Shown here piece by piece: positions 50,055 through 62,584 of a stretch of DNA of 64,000 nucleotides. The stretch covers positions 2,418,001 to 2,482,000 of the forward strand of contig NZ_CP019285.1 of NCBI RefSeq assembly GCF_000226975.2, written 5' to 3'. A model generated the notes under the pieces. The model was given only the letters and a program-made list of their open reading frames with translations, was not told the DNA's origin and ran no database searches. Both the position numbers and the translations under genes were made by a program. Numbering within the stretch: the first letter of the stretch is position 1; every line of letters begins with the position of its first letter. Source of the DNA: Halobiforma lacisalsi AJ5 (GTDB taxonomy: Archaea > Halobacteriota > Halobacteria > Halobacteriales > Natrialbaceae).

Positions 50055-50220
50055 CTCCCTGGCTCGAGGCGGGACCTCCGTTTTGGGGTTCGACGGTACG
50101 CTCCAGTCGTCAACGTGTCGCACCTACAACGGGAAACAGTCCGCCGAAGGCGGCGACCGCGTTCCGAACGGGCACAAGTGTGGTCAAGCGTAATGGGGTG
50201 GAGAGCGTAGTACGCGGTAA

Positions 50221-51516
50221 TCATCCGAGTGCCGCGACGGTCGACCAGGCACCGTGTCGGACGGTCCAGAAGGCGACGAAGACGGAGCCGTCGCCGATGA
50301 CCGGTGCCCGTGCCGTCCCCTCGTGCTCGAACGTCCAGCGGGGACTCCCGGTCGCCTTCTCGATCGCAGCCACCGTCGCCGGCGAGTGGATCCCCTTCGC
50401 GTCGCCGGTCTCGCGCTGACCGACGGCGACGACGTGTTCGTCCCCGACGGCGACCGGTTCGCGACACTGCCCCGCTATCGACGCCACCCAGTCGTGCTCT
50501 CCCGTCCGACGATCGAGCGCGAGGACCTGCCCCTCTCGAGTCGCGGCGTAGACGCACTCGTCGTCCGCGGCGACCGGGCCGATCACGTTCCCGTGGTCCG
50601 ACCGATACTCCCACTCGACCGTCCCCGTCCGCAGATCAACGGCGTGGATCGTCTCCCCGGATCGGAAAACCACATGTTCGCCCGCCGCGACGGGGGTGAA
50701 CGACTCGCGGGAAATCGCGTCGTACCCGCCTGGAATCGGGAGGGATTGTCGCCATCGTTCGGTTCCTTTCGTCCGATCGACGGCGACCGCTTGCAGCGTA
50801 TCGGTTCCCGGGTCCGGAACCACGGCGACGAGCAGGTCGTCGCGGAGAACGGGTTCGTAGTCGACGTCGAGGTGCCGGTCCGAGAGGGGACGATTCCACT
50901 CGAGCGACCCATCCGAACCGTCGAGCCTGAATAGCGAGACGCCCTCACGCGAGAGCATCCCGACGGCGTACACTGCGTTCGCATCAACTACGGGGGTCCC
51001 CCGTACGGGAACGGGAGTCTCCGACTTGTCCCCCGGCATCGGCGCCATCGACGTGCTCCATTCGACCCGGTCGGCGACGACGTTCACCGCGGTGAGGCGA
51101 CTCCCGCCGAAGTACAGTACGCCGTCCCCGATCACGGGTTCGCTGCCGCGAGGACCCCCCGCCCGTACACGGTGCTCCTTCGTCGGGTTACGGCGAAAGA
51201 GCACGGTCGAGGTGTCCGCCCCGGTTCCGGTGACGACGCCGTACTCGGTCGCGACGATGTCGCCCACGTCGTGTTCGGCGACCGTCGTTTCCCACCGGAC
51301 CTGCGGAGTATCCGAGAGCGACAGGCTCGCGTTCGGCGCCCGGCCCGTCCGACGGTGATCACCGCGCCGCATCGTCCAGCCGTCGAGCGGGACGTCGGAT
51401 AGCCACCGTGGCCTCGAGTCGCCGGGGCGCTTGCCATCGCTCTCGCGTAGGCTGGATCGCCAACAGCCGAAAAGGGCCGTCGCTCCGGTTACGGCGAGGA
51501 GTTCCCGCCTATTCAT
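50221..51516 (-). CDS. PQQ-type beta-propeller lipoprotein
   Basis: A 431-residue exported protein. The N-terminus MNRRELLAVTGATALFGC is a Tat signal with a lipobox (ALFGC), so it is probably a membrane-anchored lipoprotein. Repeats such as VYAATREGQVLALDRRTGEH and GVLYFGGSRLTAVNV are PQQ-like propeller blades. It lacks a recognisable catalytic site, so it may be a scaffold or sensor rather than a dehydrogenase. The AT-rich segment TATAATATATTA 20-35 bases upstream is the promoter. Confidence 0.87.
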   Translation of the reverse strand: MNRRELLAVTGATALFGCWRSSLRESDGKRPGDSRPRWLSDVPLDGWTMRRGDHRRTGRAPNASLSLSDTPQVRWETTVAEHDVGDIVATEYGVVTGTGADTSTVLFRRNPTKEHRVRAGGPRGSEPVIGDGVLYFGGSRLTAVNVVADRVEWSTSMAPMPGDKSETPVPVRGTPVVDANAVYAVGMLSREGVSLFRLDGSDGSLEWNRPLSDRHLDVDYEPVLRDDLLVAVVPDPGTDTLQAVAVDRTKGTERWRQSLPIPGGYDAISRESFTPVAAGEHVVFRSGETIHAVDLRTGTVEWEYRSDHGNVIGPVAADDECVYAATREGQVLALDRRTGEHDWVASIAGQCREPVAVGDEHVVAVGQRETGDAKGIHSPATVAAIEKATGSPRWTFEHEGTARAPVIGDGSVFVAFWTVRHGAWSTVAALG

Positions 51517-51679
51517 CGAACTACGTCAAGTAATATATTATACCGCTATAAGTCTTGCTCGCCGACACCTTCGACGTTCGACGGCCTCTTCCCTCGGAGG
51601 GGGTGTGAAAACGTGAAGTATCGTGGGCGAACGAATGGATCACGTCGAGAAATTCACTCGTCTGGTCACACAATACTAG
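51517..51679. promoter_or_regulatory. Promoter region of the PQQ lipoprotein gene
   Basis: On the minus strand, TATAATATATTA (about 51532-51543) lies just upstream of the lipoprotein start and is the best TATA element here. The rest has no gene. Confidence 0.5.
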
Positions 51680-51895
51680 GGGAACGCGGATCAAAGAGAA
51701 GCAATTCCCGATGGGGAGCGGAAACGGGCCGTCGCCAGATGTCGCTCCTGCAACTCCGCCTACGCCGTGAACATCTGGAGCGATGGAACCGTTCAACCGA
51801 TCGGGGGGAGATCGGACTGTGACTGCGGGGACGCCGACTTCGAGATCCTCGGGGACGTAGCTGACACCGTTCTCGAGGACGAGTCGGTCGAGTAA
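51680..51895 (+). pseudogene. Small zinc-ribbon protein without a start codon
   Basis: An open frame following a TAG at 51677-51679 reads GNADQREAIPDGERKRAVAR, then CRSCNSAYAVNIWSDG and SDCDCGDADFEIL, ending DESVE and TAA at 51893-51895. The two CxC/CxxC pairs are 24 residues apart and the composition is typical of a haloarchaeal zinc-ribbon protein. There is no ATG, GTG or TTG between the TAG and the first cysteine. Either the start was lost (for example AAC for ATG at 51683) or a non-standard start is used. It is followed directly by a 12-bp tandem repeat. Confidence 0.5.
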
Positions 51896-51943
51896 TCCCT
51901 GCCCCTATCCCTGCCCCTATCCCTGCCCCTGTCCCTGCCTCTG
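51896..51943. repeat. 12-bp tandem repeat, four units
   Basis: Units of TCCCTGCCCCTA begin at 51896, 51908, 51920 and 51932; units 3 and 4 have one or two changes. It begins right after the stop codon of the small zinc-ribbon frame. Such pyrimidine-rich arrays vary in number between strains. Confidence 0.75.
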
Positions 51944-52061
51944 CCCGTAACGAACGCCTACGTCGTGAGAACGCCGACTTTTCCGGCCGGTAGCCGGCGA
52001 CTCCTCGGGGCCCCGGCGTGGATGGTCAACCGGATGACTTCCCAGGTTTCGCCGACGTCGG

Positions 52062-52895
52062 CTACCTCTCGACGTGGCAAACCGCGAGCATGTGTGCCGA
52101 CATATCGGCGACAGTCCGGTCGTTCCGCTGGTGGTCGACCAGTCGACGGATTCGATCGAATTCGGCGTCGGAACGCCGGGCAGCCTCTTTCCGGAGGGGA
52201 CCAGCCGAGTAGACGGAGGCTAACCCTTCCAAACCGACGATCGACTCGACGGAGAGGTCGGCGTCGGCGAGCAACGACTCCAACTCGTCGGCCCGGAAAA
52301 AGTGCGTCTCGGTGAACAGCGGCTCGCGGTCGCCGAGCAAGTCGGCGTCGTAATCGCCGGATTCGGCCAACTCGGGAAGCAAGTCGAGATGCCTGGGCGT
52401 AACGAGGAGAAGGGTCAGCCAGTTCAGAAGCCCCATCACGGAGACGAAAACCGGTCGACCAGCGGCGGTCACGCGCTCGAGTTCACGGACGCTCCGCGCT
52501 CGCCCGTCGGCCTCGAGGACGTGCGAAAGCGGGCCGCCCAGACAGAGCGTCGCGTCGAACCGACCGCTATCGAGGGGGAGGTCCCGGATGTCGCCTTCCA
52601 TGATCGTGACGCTCTCCTCGAGGCCGCGCTCCGCGACTTTCTCCCTCGCGATCGCCCGCTGGCCCGCACTGGGTTCGACGAGCGTCACCTCGTAGCCGCG
52701 TTCGGCCAGCCAGATCGTATAGCGGCCGGCCCCGCCGCCGGCGTCGAGGACATGTCCCGTCTCCGGAAGGTGATCCTGAAGGATCTCGACGGTGGTTTCC
52801 CACTCCAAGCGGCCGTGAAGGGAACTCTCGAGCCGTTCCCACTCCTTCTCGTCGTGGTCGTCGTAATAGGTTTCGGGGTCGGGTATCCCAGTCAC
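52062..52895 (-). CDS. Class I SAM-dependent methyltransferase
   Basis: A 277-residue methyltransferase: VLDAGGGAGRYTIWLAERGY binds SAM, followed by TLVEPSAGQRAIAR, the EGDIRDLPLD strand and FDATLCLGGPLSHVLE. The C-terminal half has no specific motif. Substrate unknown. Its promoter, read on the minus strand as ACTAAAATACA at about 52923-52933, is 30-40 bases upstream. An 11-bp tandem repeat lies just beyond it. Confidence 0.88.
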   Translation of the reverse strand: MTGIPDPETYYDDHDEKEWERLESSLHGRLEWETTVEILQDHLPETGHVLDAGGGAGRYTIWLAERGYEVTLVEPSAGQRAIAREKVAERGLEESVTIMEGDIRDLPLDSGRFDATLCLGGPLSHVLEADGRARSVRELERVTAAGRPVFVSVMGLLNWLTLLLVTPRHLDLLPELAESGDYDADLLGDREPLFTETHFFRADELESLLADADLSVESIVGLEGLASVYSAGPLRKEAARRSDAEFDRIRRLVDHQRNDRTVADMSAHMLAVCHVER

Positions 52896-52967
52896 AGGGA
52901 ACAGGTGTCGGCTCGCGTTTTTGTATTTTAGTACCTATTTCCGAGGCACGTTCACATCCGCGGTTCC

Positions 52968-53011
52968 CATATCCGGAGCATATCCGGAGCATATCCGGAG
53001 CATATCCGGAG
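52968..53011. repeat. Perfect 11-bp tandem repeat, four units
   Basis: CATATCCGGAG is repeated four times without change (52968-52978, 52979-52989, 52990-53000, 53001-53011). Each unit holds the palindrome TCCGGA. It lies about 75-115 bases upstream of the methyltransferase start, just behind its TATA element. The 11-base spacing would put one site on each helical turn. It may be an operator array. Confidence 0.8.
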
Positions 53012-53104
53012 ACCCGAAGTCGGAATCCGCGCCGACACACGCGACGCTACGTCGTCACGGCTTTCGACATCGCCAGTTAAAATCGATCCGGACGAGAACC
53101 GATC

Positions 53105-53857
53105 CTATCGGAACATCCCCCTGATGGGTTCGTCCTGTTCTTCCTGTGCTTGCTGTAGCTGTTGTGCGACCTGCTGTTTCTGGCGCTGAATCTCCTCGGC
53201 CTGTTCGCGAAGTTCGGTCGTATCGATGTCGAAGTCGACGAGGGGCTCGAGCGCCGTCTCGATCACGGACCGTGCCGCGGCCGGGTCCGGGAGCCGCGGA
53301 TCCGCGCGGACGAGCAGCAGTACCGCTGGAACGTCCGCCTGATGACAGGCATTGACGAGCGCACCGGTCACACCGCTTACGGCACCGGACTCCGCCGCCA
53401 GTTCGATCCCGGCGTCCTCGAGTTCGGCCTTCAGTGCTTCCGTCGTTGCGACGCCGACGACATCTCCCTGTTGGTCCTCGGACTGCGCTGGCGCGGCCCC
53501 GAGGAAGATCGCGCGGCTGAAATCGTTCGCCAGTTCCTCGAGGACGCACTGGCGCAGATCGGGGAACGCGCTTTTCGGGATCGGAACGTCGCTTTGCAGT
53601 GTCATGATGTCCGGTTCCGTGCCGCCGTAGACGCGTACCGTATCCTGGACGAGCCCGTCAGTGAACGAGGCAACGGGCGGGAACTCGTCGGAGCGGATCG
53701 ACCCGTACTTCTCGAGGCCGAGTTGATCGACGATCTGATCGACGGCGATCGACGCGACCAGTCCGTGGCCCGGCAACCCTTCGATCAGCGTCGGCGACTC
53801 CGCATCGAGGTCGGACGACCGGTGGAACAGTTCGGCGGATGGCTCTGGCATGGTCAT
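53105..53857 (-). CDS. PAC2-family protein (proteasome assembly chaperone-like)
   Basis: A 250-residue protein of the PAC2/PbaA type: TLIEGLPGHGLVASIAVDQI, then LQSDVPIPKSAFPDLRQCVL and AESGAVSGVTGALVNACHQA. The C-terminus is a Gln-rich coiled coil (EEIQRQKQQVAQQ). In archaea such proteins (PbaA/PbaB-like) bind the proteasome or help its assembly. ATGs at 53857 and 53851 are equivalent. The gene stands alone. Confidence 0.88.
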   Translation of the reverse strand: MTMPEPSAELFHRSSDLDAESPTLIEGLPGHGLVASIAVDQIVDQLGLEKYGSIRSDEFPPVASFTDGLVQDTVRVYGGTEPDIMTLQSDVPIPKSAFPDLRQCVLEELANDFSRAIFLGAAPAQSEDQQGDVVGVATTEALKAELEDAGIELAAESGAVSGVTGALVNACHQADVPAVLLLVRADPRLPDPAAARSVIETALEPLVDFDIDTTELREQAEEIQRQKQQVAQQLQQAQEEQDEPIRGMFR

Positions 53858-53944
53858 CGTCGGTCTACACCGACCCGTCACATAGGCCTACGGGACGTTG
53901 CCGGACGCTGATTTCCCGGTCCCACCTTCCGGAGAAACAATCCG

Positions 53945-54220
53945 TCAGTCCCGATCGGACAACCGCGAGGAGAGTCGATCGAGACGCTCTTGGAGCCTCT
54001 TCCGACGGGAATCGGTTTCCTCGGGGCGGTATTCGATGTCACTGAGTTCGTCGCCCTCGAGCGTGACCGCAAAGACTGCGCCCTCGTGTCGTCCGTCCGC
54101 CGGCAGGCGGGTAACGTCGATGGTGAGTTGATCGACCGTTTCACCGTCCGCCTCGAGCAACAGCACCCCCGTCTCTCCGTCGACGATGCGGTCGAGGGTC
54201 GCAGTGTGGGTCTCGGTCAT
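53945..54220 (-). CDS. DUF3006-like protein
   Basis: A 91-residue protein: HTATLDRIVDGETGVLLLEA, then DQLTIDVTRLPADGRHEGAV, ending in a coiled coil. DUF3006 proteins are very often encoded next to ComEC/Rec2-like metallo-beta-lactamase hydrolases; here the start overlaps the stop of that gene by one base. The function of DUF3006 is not known; it may bind or modulate the hydrolase. Confidence 0.85.
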   Translation of the reverse strand: MTETHTATLDRIVDGETGVLLLEADGETVDQLTIDVTRLPADGRHEGAVFAVTLEGDELSDIEYRPEETDSRRKRLQERLDRLSSRLSDRD

Positions 54221-55278
54221 TATGCCGCTAGTGGTGCCGTGGGTACGTTAGTTGCGTGGGCGAGCCTCGCTTGGTCGTCTTCGTCTTCGTCTTCGTCTCC
54301 ATCCTCGTCGTCCGGCTTCTCCTCGAGGAGATCGGCCGGATCGGCCGAGAACTCGCCTTCCGACTCGACCTCGTAGTCGGTGCCGTCGGTCGTCAGGACT
54401 ACGTCACCGTGGACGCCGGTCCAGTAGGTCTCGACGTCGCGCTCGGCATACGCGGCGAGTACCTCGTCGTGAGGGTGGCCGTACTGTGAGTCGTAGCCGC
54501 TCGAGATGATCGCGATTTCGGGGGAGACCCGCTCGAGGAACGGCTCCGTCGACGACGTCGACGAACCGTGGTGTCCGGCCTGGTACACGTCCGCATCGAG
54601 GGTCGAACCGTGCTCGTCGACCATGCGCCGTTCGGCGTCGAACTCCGCGTCGCCGGTTGTCAGATACGTGAAATCCCCGAACTCGATCCTGAGCGTCACG
54701 CTGTTGGCGTGCAGGCCGTCCTCGGAGTCCTCCGACTCACCGGCCTGCGGGTTCAGGAGGTCGACGCGCGCGTCCCCGAACGCGAAGCTATCCCCGCTCT
54801 GGACGACCAGGAGTTCCACGTCGTGGTCCTCGATCGCGTCGAGATAGTTCTCGTACGTCCTGCTCGTGTGGGCGACCCCGGAGTCGTACGCCGTCCCGAC
54901 ACCGTCGCGCTCGGTTTCGAAGTGCTCGATGACTGCGGCGTGGCCGCCAATGTGGTCCGCGTGGCCGTGCGTGGCGACGAGGTGATCGATCCGGTCGATA
55001 TCCCGGGCCTCCAGATACTCGATCACCTCGGACCCGTCCTGGCGCCAGTCGCCGGAGTCGATCAGCATCGTTTCGCCCGACGGCGCGACGAGAAGCGTCG
55101 CGTCGGCCTGTCCCACGTCGATGTGATGGATCTCCAACTCCCCGTCCATCGAGGCGTCACTACTGGTCCCGTCGTCTATCTCCGGCGCAGCGTCGCCCAT
55201 CGGTCCGTATCCTCCACCCCCACATCCGGCGAGGACCAGCATCACCGCGAGCAAGGCGATCAAAGCCAGCCGTCTCAT
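54220..55278 (-). CDS. ComEC/Rec2-like metallo-beta-lactamase hydrolase, lipoprotein
   Basis: A 352-residue exported hydrolase. The N-terminus has a lipobox (LVLAGCGG). The metallo-beta-lactamase domain has IDVGQADATLL, ATHGHADHIGGH (HxHxDH), LTTGDAE and AGHHGSST, as in the ComEC hydrolase domain. The C-terminus is very acidic. It may cleave extracellular DNA or nucleotides on the cell surface. The ATG at 55278 precedes the lipobox directly. Coupled with the DUF3006 gene. Confidence 0.9.
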   Translation of the reverse strand: MRRLALIALLAVMLVLAGCGGGGYGPMGDAAPEIDDGTSSDASMDGELEIHHIDVGQADATLLVAPSGETMLIDSGDWRQDGSEVIEYLEARDIDRIDHLVATHGHADHIGGHAAVIEHFETERDGVGTAYDSGVAHTSRTYENYLDAIEDHDVELLVVQSGDSFAFGDARVDLLNPQAGESEDSEDGLHANSVTLRIEFGDFTYLTTGDAEFDAERRMVDEHGSTLDADVYQAGHHGSSTSSTEPFLERVSPEIAIISSGYDSQYGHPHDEVLAAYAERDVETYWTGVHGDVVLTTDGTDYEVESEGEFSADPADLLEEKPDDEDGDEDEDEDDQARLAHATNVPTAPLAA

Positions 55279-55492
55279 CGTCCCTCTAGTCCGGTTCCGT
55301 CCCAATGACCGTTGGGATCGGACGAGCCGATCGCGCGAGACGATCGTGGAATCCGACACCCCGACCACTTCAAACGGTCGCGACGACCGCGCAAGTCAAC
55401 CGACGCGACGTCCACGTCATGGCCCATTCTGGGGGTACGAATCCTTCGAACTCGAGTCGATCCGTTCGATCACGGACGACCCCCGGGTACCA
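55279..55492. other. Intergenic region, no gene seen
   Basis: 213 bases upstream of the ComEC-like hydrolase and downstream of the small zinc-ribbon gene. No strong promoter pattern is recognised; no gene. Confidence 0.4.
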
Positions 55493-55681
55493 TCAGGCTG
55501 TGTCGGACGGATTCTCGAAATCGTTTTCGTTTATGCGAGAGAACGACGTCCCCCCACATCGACAGCCATCTCGAGCACCGATCGGGAGAACTCTGTCGTC
55601 GGCCGTTATCGTCGCCGCAAATACCGTACCACAACTATCACAGGCCGCGAGAAAGTCCGACGTTTCCGTGTTCTCTTCCAT
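55493..55681 (-). CDS. Small zinc-ribbon protein, 62 residues
   Basis: A 62-residue protein with CDSCGTVFAA and CRCGGTSF, four cysteines for one zinc, in a typical haloarchaeal small protein. The start is MEENTETSDF. It is the last protein gene before the rRNA operon and is transcribed away from it. Confidence 0.75.
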   Translation of the reverse strand: MEENTETSDFLAACDSCGTVFAATITADDRVLPIGARDGCRCGGTSFSRINENDFENPSDTA

Positions 55682-56345
55682 CTGATAGTACTTCCAATTA
55701 CGTTCTACTATTTGATTCTAATACACTCGTTCCCGTGTGAAACGGCCCTGCGGCACGTCTCGGTATGACCGAGGAGAGACCAGAAGCCCCACGAGTTCGA
55801 TACTGTCCGGCGAGCCGTGATCGGACCGGGACCGACGGCTTATCCAGTAGTCGGCCACTGATCTCGACAGACACGGTGTTGGCAACTCCGCGGCGGACTC
55901 GAGTCCGGGTCCGGGTCCGGATCCGGATACGGTGTTGTGACCCGGTCTGGCCTCCGACCGGGACGACACAGACTGGATCGGACCGACGAGCATCGATCGG
56001 TCGACCACGGCACAGGACTTGCACTTTCGTGCCCGCGCACGTAATCACAATTTACTTTCGCACTCGAGGACGGTATCGGACCCGACCACGTCCCTAATGC
56101 TTGCTTGGTACTGCCTACCTTCGCCGATACAATTCAAGGGCCTTAAGTATGGGCGGCGGTTTCGGGTTAGTAGGAAGAAGATGAGGATTCCACCCCTGCG
56201 GTCCGCCGTACAGATGGGATCTGATGTTAGCCTTGACAGTTCGGTGACGCCCGATCGGTCCGCGATCGGTGTCATCGAACGTGGACCATAGCAAGTGTGA
56301 GTGCATTGCATTCACCGCCAACCTCCCCGCATTGCGGGGAAGAGC
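55682..56345 (+). promoter_or_regulatory. rRNA operon upstream and leader region
   Basis: 664 bases. A TATA-like CCTTAAGTAT at 56141-56150 after TTCGCCGATACAATTC looks like the main rRNA promoter. Upstream promoters may exist as in other haloarchaea, but are not clear. From 56225 the leader forms the pre-16S processing stem. There is a small array of GGTCCG-type units near 55900-55925. No protein gene is seen. Confidence 0.6.
56225..56255 (+). ncRNA. Pre-16S processing stem, 5' arm (bulge-helix-bulge)
   Basis: Bases 56225-56242 are the exact complement of 57897-57914 (18 of 18). Going inward, GGTG pairs with CACC and is flanked by three-base bulges (ACG on this strand, TTT on the other), then CCCGATCGG pairs with CCGATCGGG. 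This is the standard archaeal motif cut by the splicing endonuclease. Confidence 0.85.
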
Positions 56346-57817
<1,472 letters not shown>

Positions 57818-57887
57818 TGACCGGGACCAGGGCGACGCCCTGGCCCACCTTCGCTCCACGTTCGATCGCGCCACGCCGGGCCGATCG

Positions 57888-57914
57888 GGCACCTTTGAAC
57901 TGTCAAGGCTAACA
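57888..57914 (+). ncRNA. Pre-16S processing stem, 3' arm
   Basis: GAACTGTCAAGGCTAACA at 57897-57914 is complementary to 56225-56242. Just before it, CACCTTT gives the helix and bulge of the bulge-helix-bulge motif. See the 5' arm. Confidence 0.85.
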
Positions 57915-57944
57915 CTTCGCACCCGCCGGCTCCGCCGGCGGGGT

Positions 57945-58016
57945 GGGCCCATAGCTCAGTGGGAGAGTGCCTCCTTTGCAAGGAGGATGCCCAGGGTTCG
58001 AATCCCTGTGGGTCCA
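57945..58016 (+). tRNA. tRNA-Ala (TGC)
   Basis: A 72-base tRNA between 16S and 23S. The acceptor stem is GGGCCCA with TGGGTCC, the D-arm contains AGCTCAGTGGG, the anticodon TGC is at 57977-57979 and the T-arm is CAGGGTTCGAATCCCTG. The CCA is not encoded beyond the A at 58016. The gene between 16S and 23S is standard for haloarchaea. Confidence 0.97.
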
Positions 58017-58155
58017 TGACTGGGAGAGATCGAAACCGTGCCCTTAAGTGGGAGACGGCGCAACGATCTGATCCCAACCGAAACCGATGCACCACCCCGC
58101 GCAAGCGCGGGTGGGAAGGGTTAATGCACGCTGCAGTCGACAGCGTTGCAGATGA

Positions 58156-58195
58156 GACCGTGTGTACGTGTAGTCCAGGCGTCCACTGGACCCGT
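58156..58195 (+). ncRNA. Pre-23S processing stem, 5' arm
   Basis: 58156-58178 pairs with 61204-61227 (two mismatches). Further in, GCGTCC pairs with GGACGC, with three-base bulges ACT and AAA on either side of it, and GGACCCG pairs with CGGGTCC. This gives a second bulge-helix-bulge type cleavage site enclosing 23S. Confidence 0.8.
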
Positions 58196-58242
58196 TCCCG
58201 GGTCACTGGTTGCATTCGCAACCGATTCCAGATCCGACGAAC

Positions 58243-61150
<2,908 letters not shown>

Positions 61151-61187
61151 ACTCATACTACATCGCATTGGATCCGTGACTCAGGAG

Positions 61188-61227
61188 CGGGTCCGGACGC
61201 AAACTGGACTACACGTACATTACGGTC
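61188..61227 (+). ncRNA. Pre-23S processing stem, 3' arm
   Basis: CGGGTCC, GGACGC, the AAA bulge and CTGGACTACACGTACATTAC pair with 58156-58195. See the 5' arm. Confidence 0.8.
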
Positions 61228-61230
61228 ATC

Positions 61231-61275
61231 ACCGACGCTGGTGCATCATCAGCGGTTCGATTCCGCGAGTCGGCA
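61231..61275 (+). other. 23S-5S spacer with a tRNA T-arm-like hairpin
   Basis: AGCGGTTCGATTCCGCGAGT forms a short hairpin with a TTCGATT loop just before 5S. A similar element is common in haloarchaeal 23S-5S spacers. A second, decayed copy lies at 61479-61553. Confidence 0.5.
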
Positions 61276-61397
61276 TTAAGGCGGCCAGAGCGGCGGGGTT
61301 CCTCCCGTACCCATCCCGAACACGGAAGATAAGCCCGCCTGCGTATCGGCAATTACTGGAGTGGGAGACCCTCTGGGAACGTCGATTCGCCGCCCCT
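61276..61397 (+). rRNA. 5S ribosomal RNA
   Basis: About 122 bases, TTAAGGCGGCC at the start and a complementary GGCG end. The conserved CCGTACCCATCCCGAACACG loop and AAGATAAGCCCGCC are clear. It follows 23S in the same operon. Confidence 0.95.
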
Positions 61398-61714
61398 ATT
61401 CATATCAACCTTCCCGAGAGGGATCACGGTCACGTCGAAGCGGCACTGCCGCTTTGGCTTCCATTCATTCTATTTCCTACCGATCCTGGATTAGCGGCGG
61501 TTCGATTCCGCCGGTCGGAGTACGATACTGAGCAGCGCGGTTTTCCTGCGTATCTCGAGGCTCTAGTACAGTAGTACCGCTTTGTGCCTGCTCAACTACT
61601 GATTACTCGACGAATCTCAGAGGAGCGACAATCAGTCGGTCATGCAGATCAGGCGCCCGTCGACGAACCCGTTTCGACCCCGGTACCAAAGGACGTCGCT
61701 GCATCGGGTTCGGC
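61398..61714. other. Region after 5S, with a degraded 5S-unit duplicate
   Basis: About 315 bases. It includes a small stem AAGCGGC/GCCGCTT (61438-61454), the second copy of the 5S spacer hairpin (61479-61525) and a decayed 5S-like start (about 61530-61553). The right part is the beginning of the DUF3179 relic. No complete tRNA was found. Confidence 0.5.
61479..61553 (+). pseudogene. Degraded duplicate of the 5S unit
   Basis: It matches 61231-61300 in order: ACCGA..CTGG, the hairpin GCGGTTCGATTCCGC (15 of 15) followed by a GTCGG, and then AGC.GCG.GGTT..CCT.CGTA, which follows the 5' part of 5S. The 245-base shift and the lack of a 5S 3' half indicate a tandem duplication that has decayed. Confidence 0.5.
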
Positions 61715-62390
61715 ATGGACGTTCGCCAGGTCGTACCGAACGATGCGATTCCGAGCGTCGACGAGCCCACGTTTGGGACGGATTACTACGAGGGCCTCGA
61801 TGAGGACGTGATCGTCATCGAATCGACACTCTCGAAAACCTATCCGATGTCGATACTCGACAATCACGAATCGTCAACGATGTCCTCGAGGATGCCCGTA
61901 GCGAAGCGACAAGCGAGGGCGACGAGCCCACGGAGATCGATTACGGCGACGACCTGTACGCTCACTATCCCGAGAGCGACGGGTTCAGCCTCAGGACACA
62001 TCGTGGAACGGAGCTGACGCGATCGTGGGAGCGGACGGGCCTGGACCCGAAGGCGGTCGTCCTCGGTCTCGAGGTCGACGACGAAGCGGTTGGGTTCCCG
62101 TTGTCTCGAGCACGCGAGGCGGGGGTATCGTTTCCGAAACGGTCGGTTCGCGGGACGTCGTGGTGTTCGCGACGGATGAGAGGAGACACGCGTTCGAGAA
62201 CTCGTGATACGAGTTCGACTCGGTTGACGAGGATGATGGCGACCGTGGTGAGGAGGTCCGGGCCGATTCGACCGTGCGGGACGGTGCGACGGGTGAGTCG
62301 GCGGACGGCCGGCGGCTGATACGGCTGCCCGTGGGGCGACTCTTCGCGTCATCTGGCGGGACGATCACGGGCCAAAGGCGTTCTTCGATC
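61715..62390 (+). pseudogene. DUF3179 gene, frameshifted and with an internal deletion
   Basis: The start MDVRQVVPNDAIPSVDEPTF is the usual N-terminus of haloarchaeal DUF3179 proteins and continues DYYEGLDEDVIVIES. Other frames then show VLGLEVDDEAVGFPLSRARE, the DVVVFATDERRHAFENS segment and ADSTVRDGATGESADGRRLI. The central part with the conserved CPLCG cysteines is missing, and there are several frameshifts and a TGA. The gene is dead. It lies between 5S and the AOR gene. Confidence 0.75.
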
Positions 62391-62542
62391 CCTCGAAGGG
62401 TAAGTCCGCGGGTGGAGAGGGCGAGAGAGAAGGCTAACGCGATACCCGTGGGGTTCTCGAGCGATTCGGCGTCGATCGTTGTCGCTCTCCGGTAGCCCCG
62501 TGGGTTCGGTCTGTCGGGCAAACTCTCGCTCGAGGTGGCCGG

Positions 62543-62554
62543 AATAAATAAAAA
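62543..62554 (+). promoter_or_regulatory. TATA element of the AOR gene
   Basis: AATAAATAAAAA at 62543-62554 is about 31-42 bases upstream of the AOR ATG and the only AT-rich patch nearby. It fits a TATA box with a short leader. Confidence 0.6.
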
Positions 62555-62584
62555 CCTAATACTGGTCCCGGAAATGGACGAGGT

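Noticed and set aside
52930-52945. TACCTATTTCC near the methyltransferase as another parA site
   Set aside because: It has only one half-site, no palindrome, and overlaps the TATA element of the methyltransferase.
55899-55926. GGTCCG-type repeat as a regulatory array of the rRNA operon
   Set aside because: Too short and imperfect to separate from chance in GC-rich DNA.
61495-61520. Possible tRNA gene after 5S
   Set aside because: A perfect T-arm is present but no matching acceptor or anticodon stem; it is better explained as a copy of the 23S-5S spacer hairpin.
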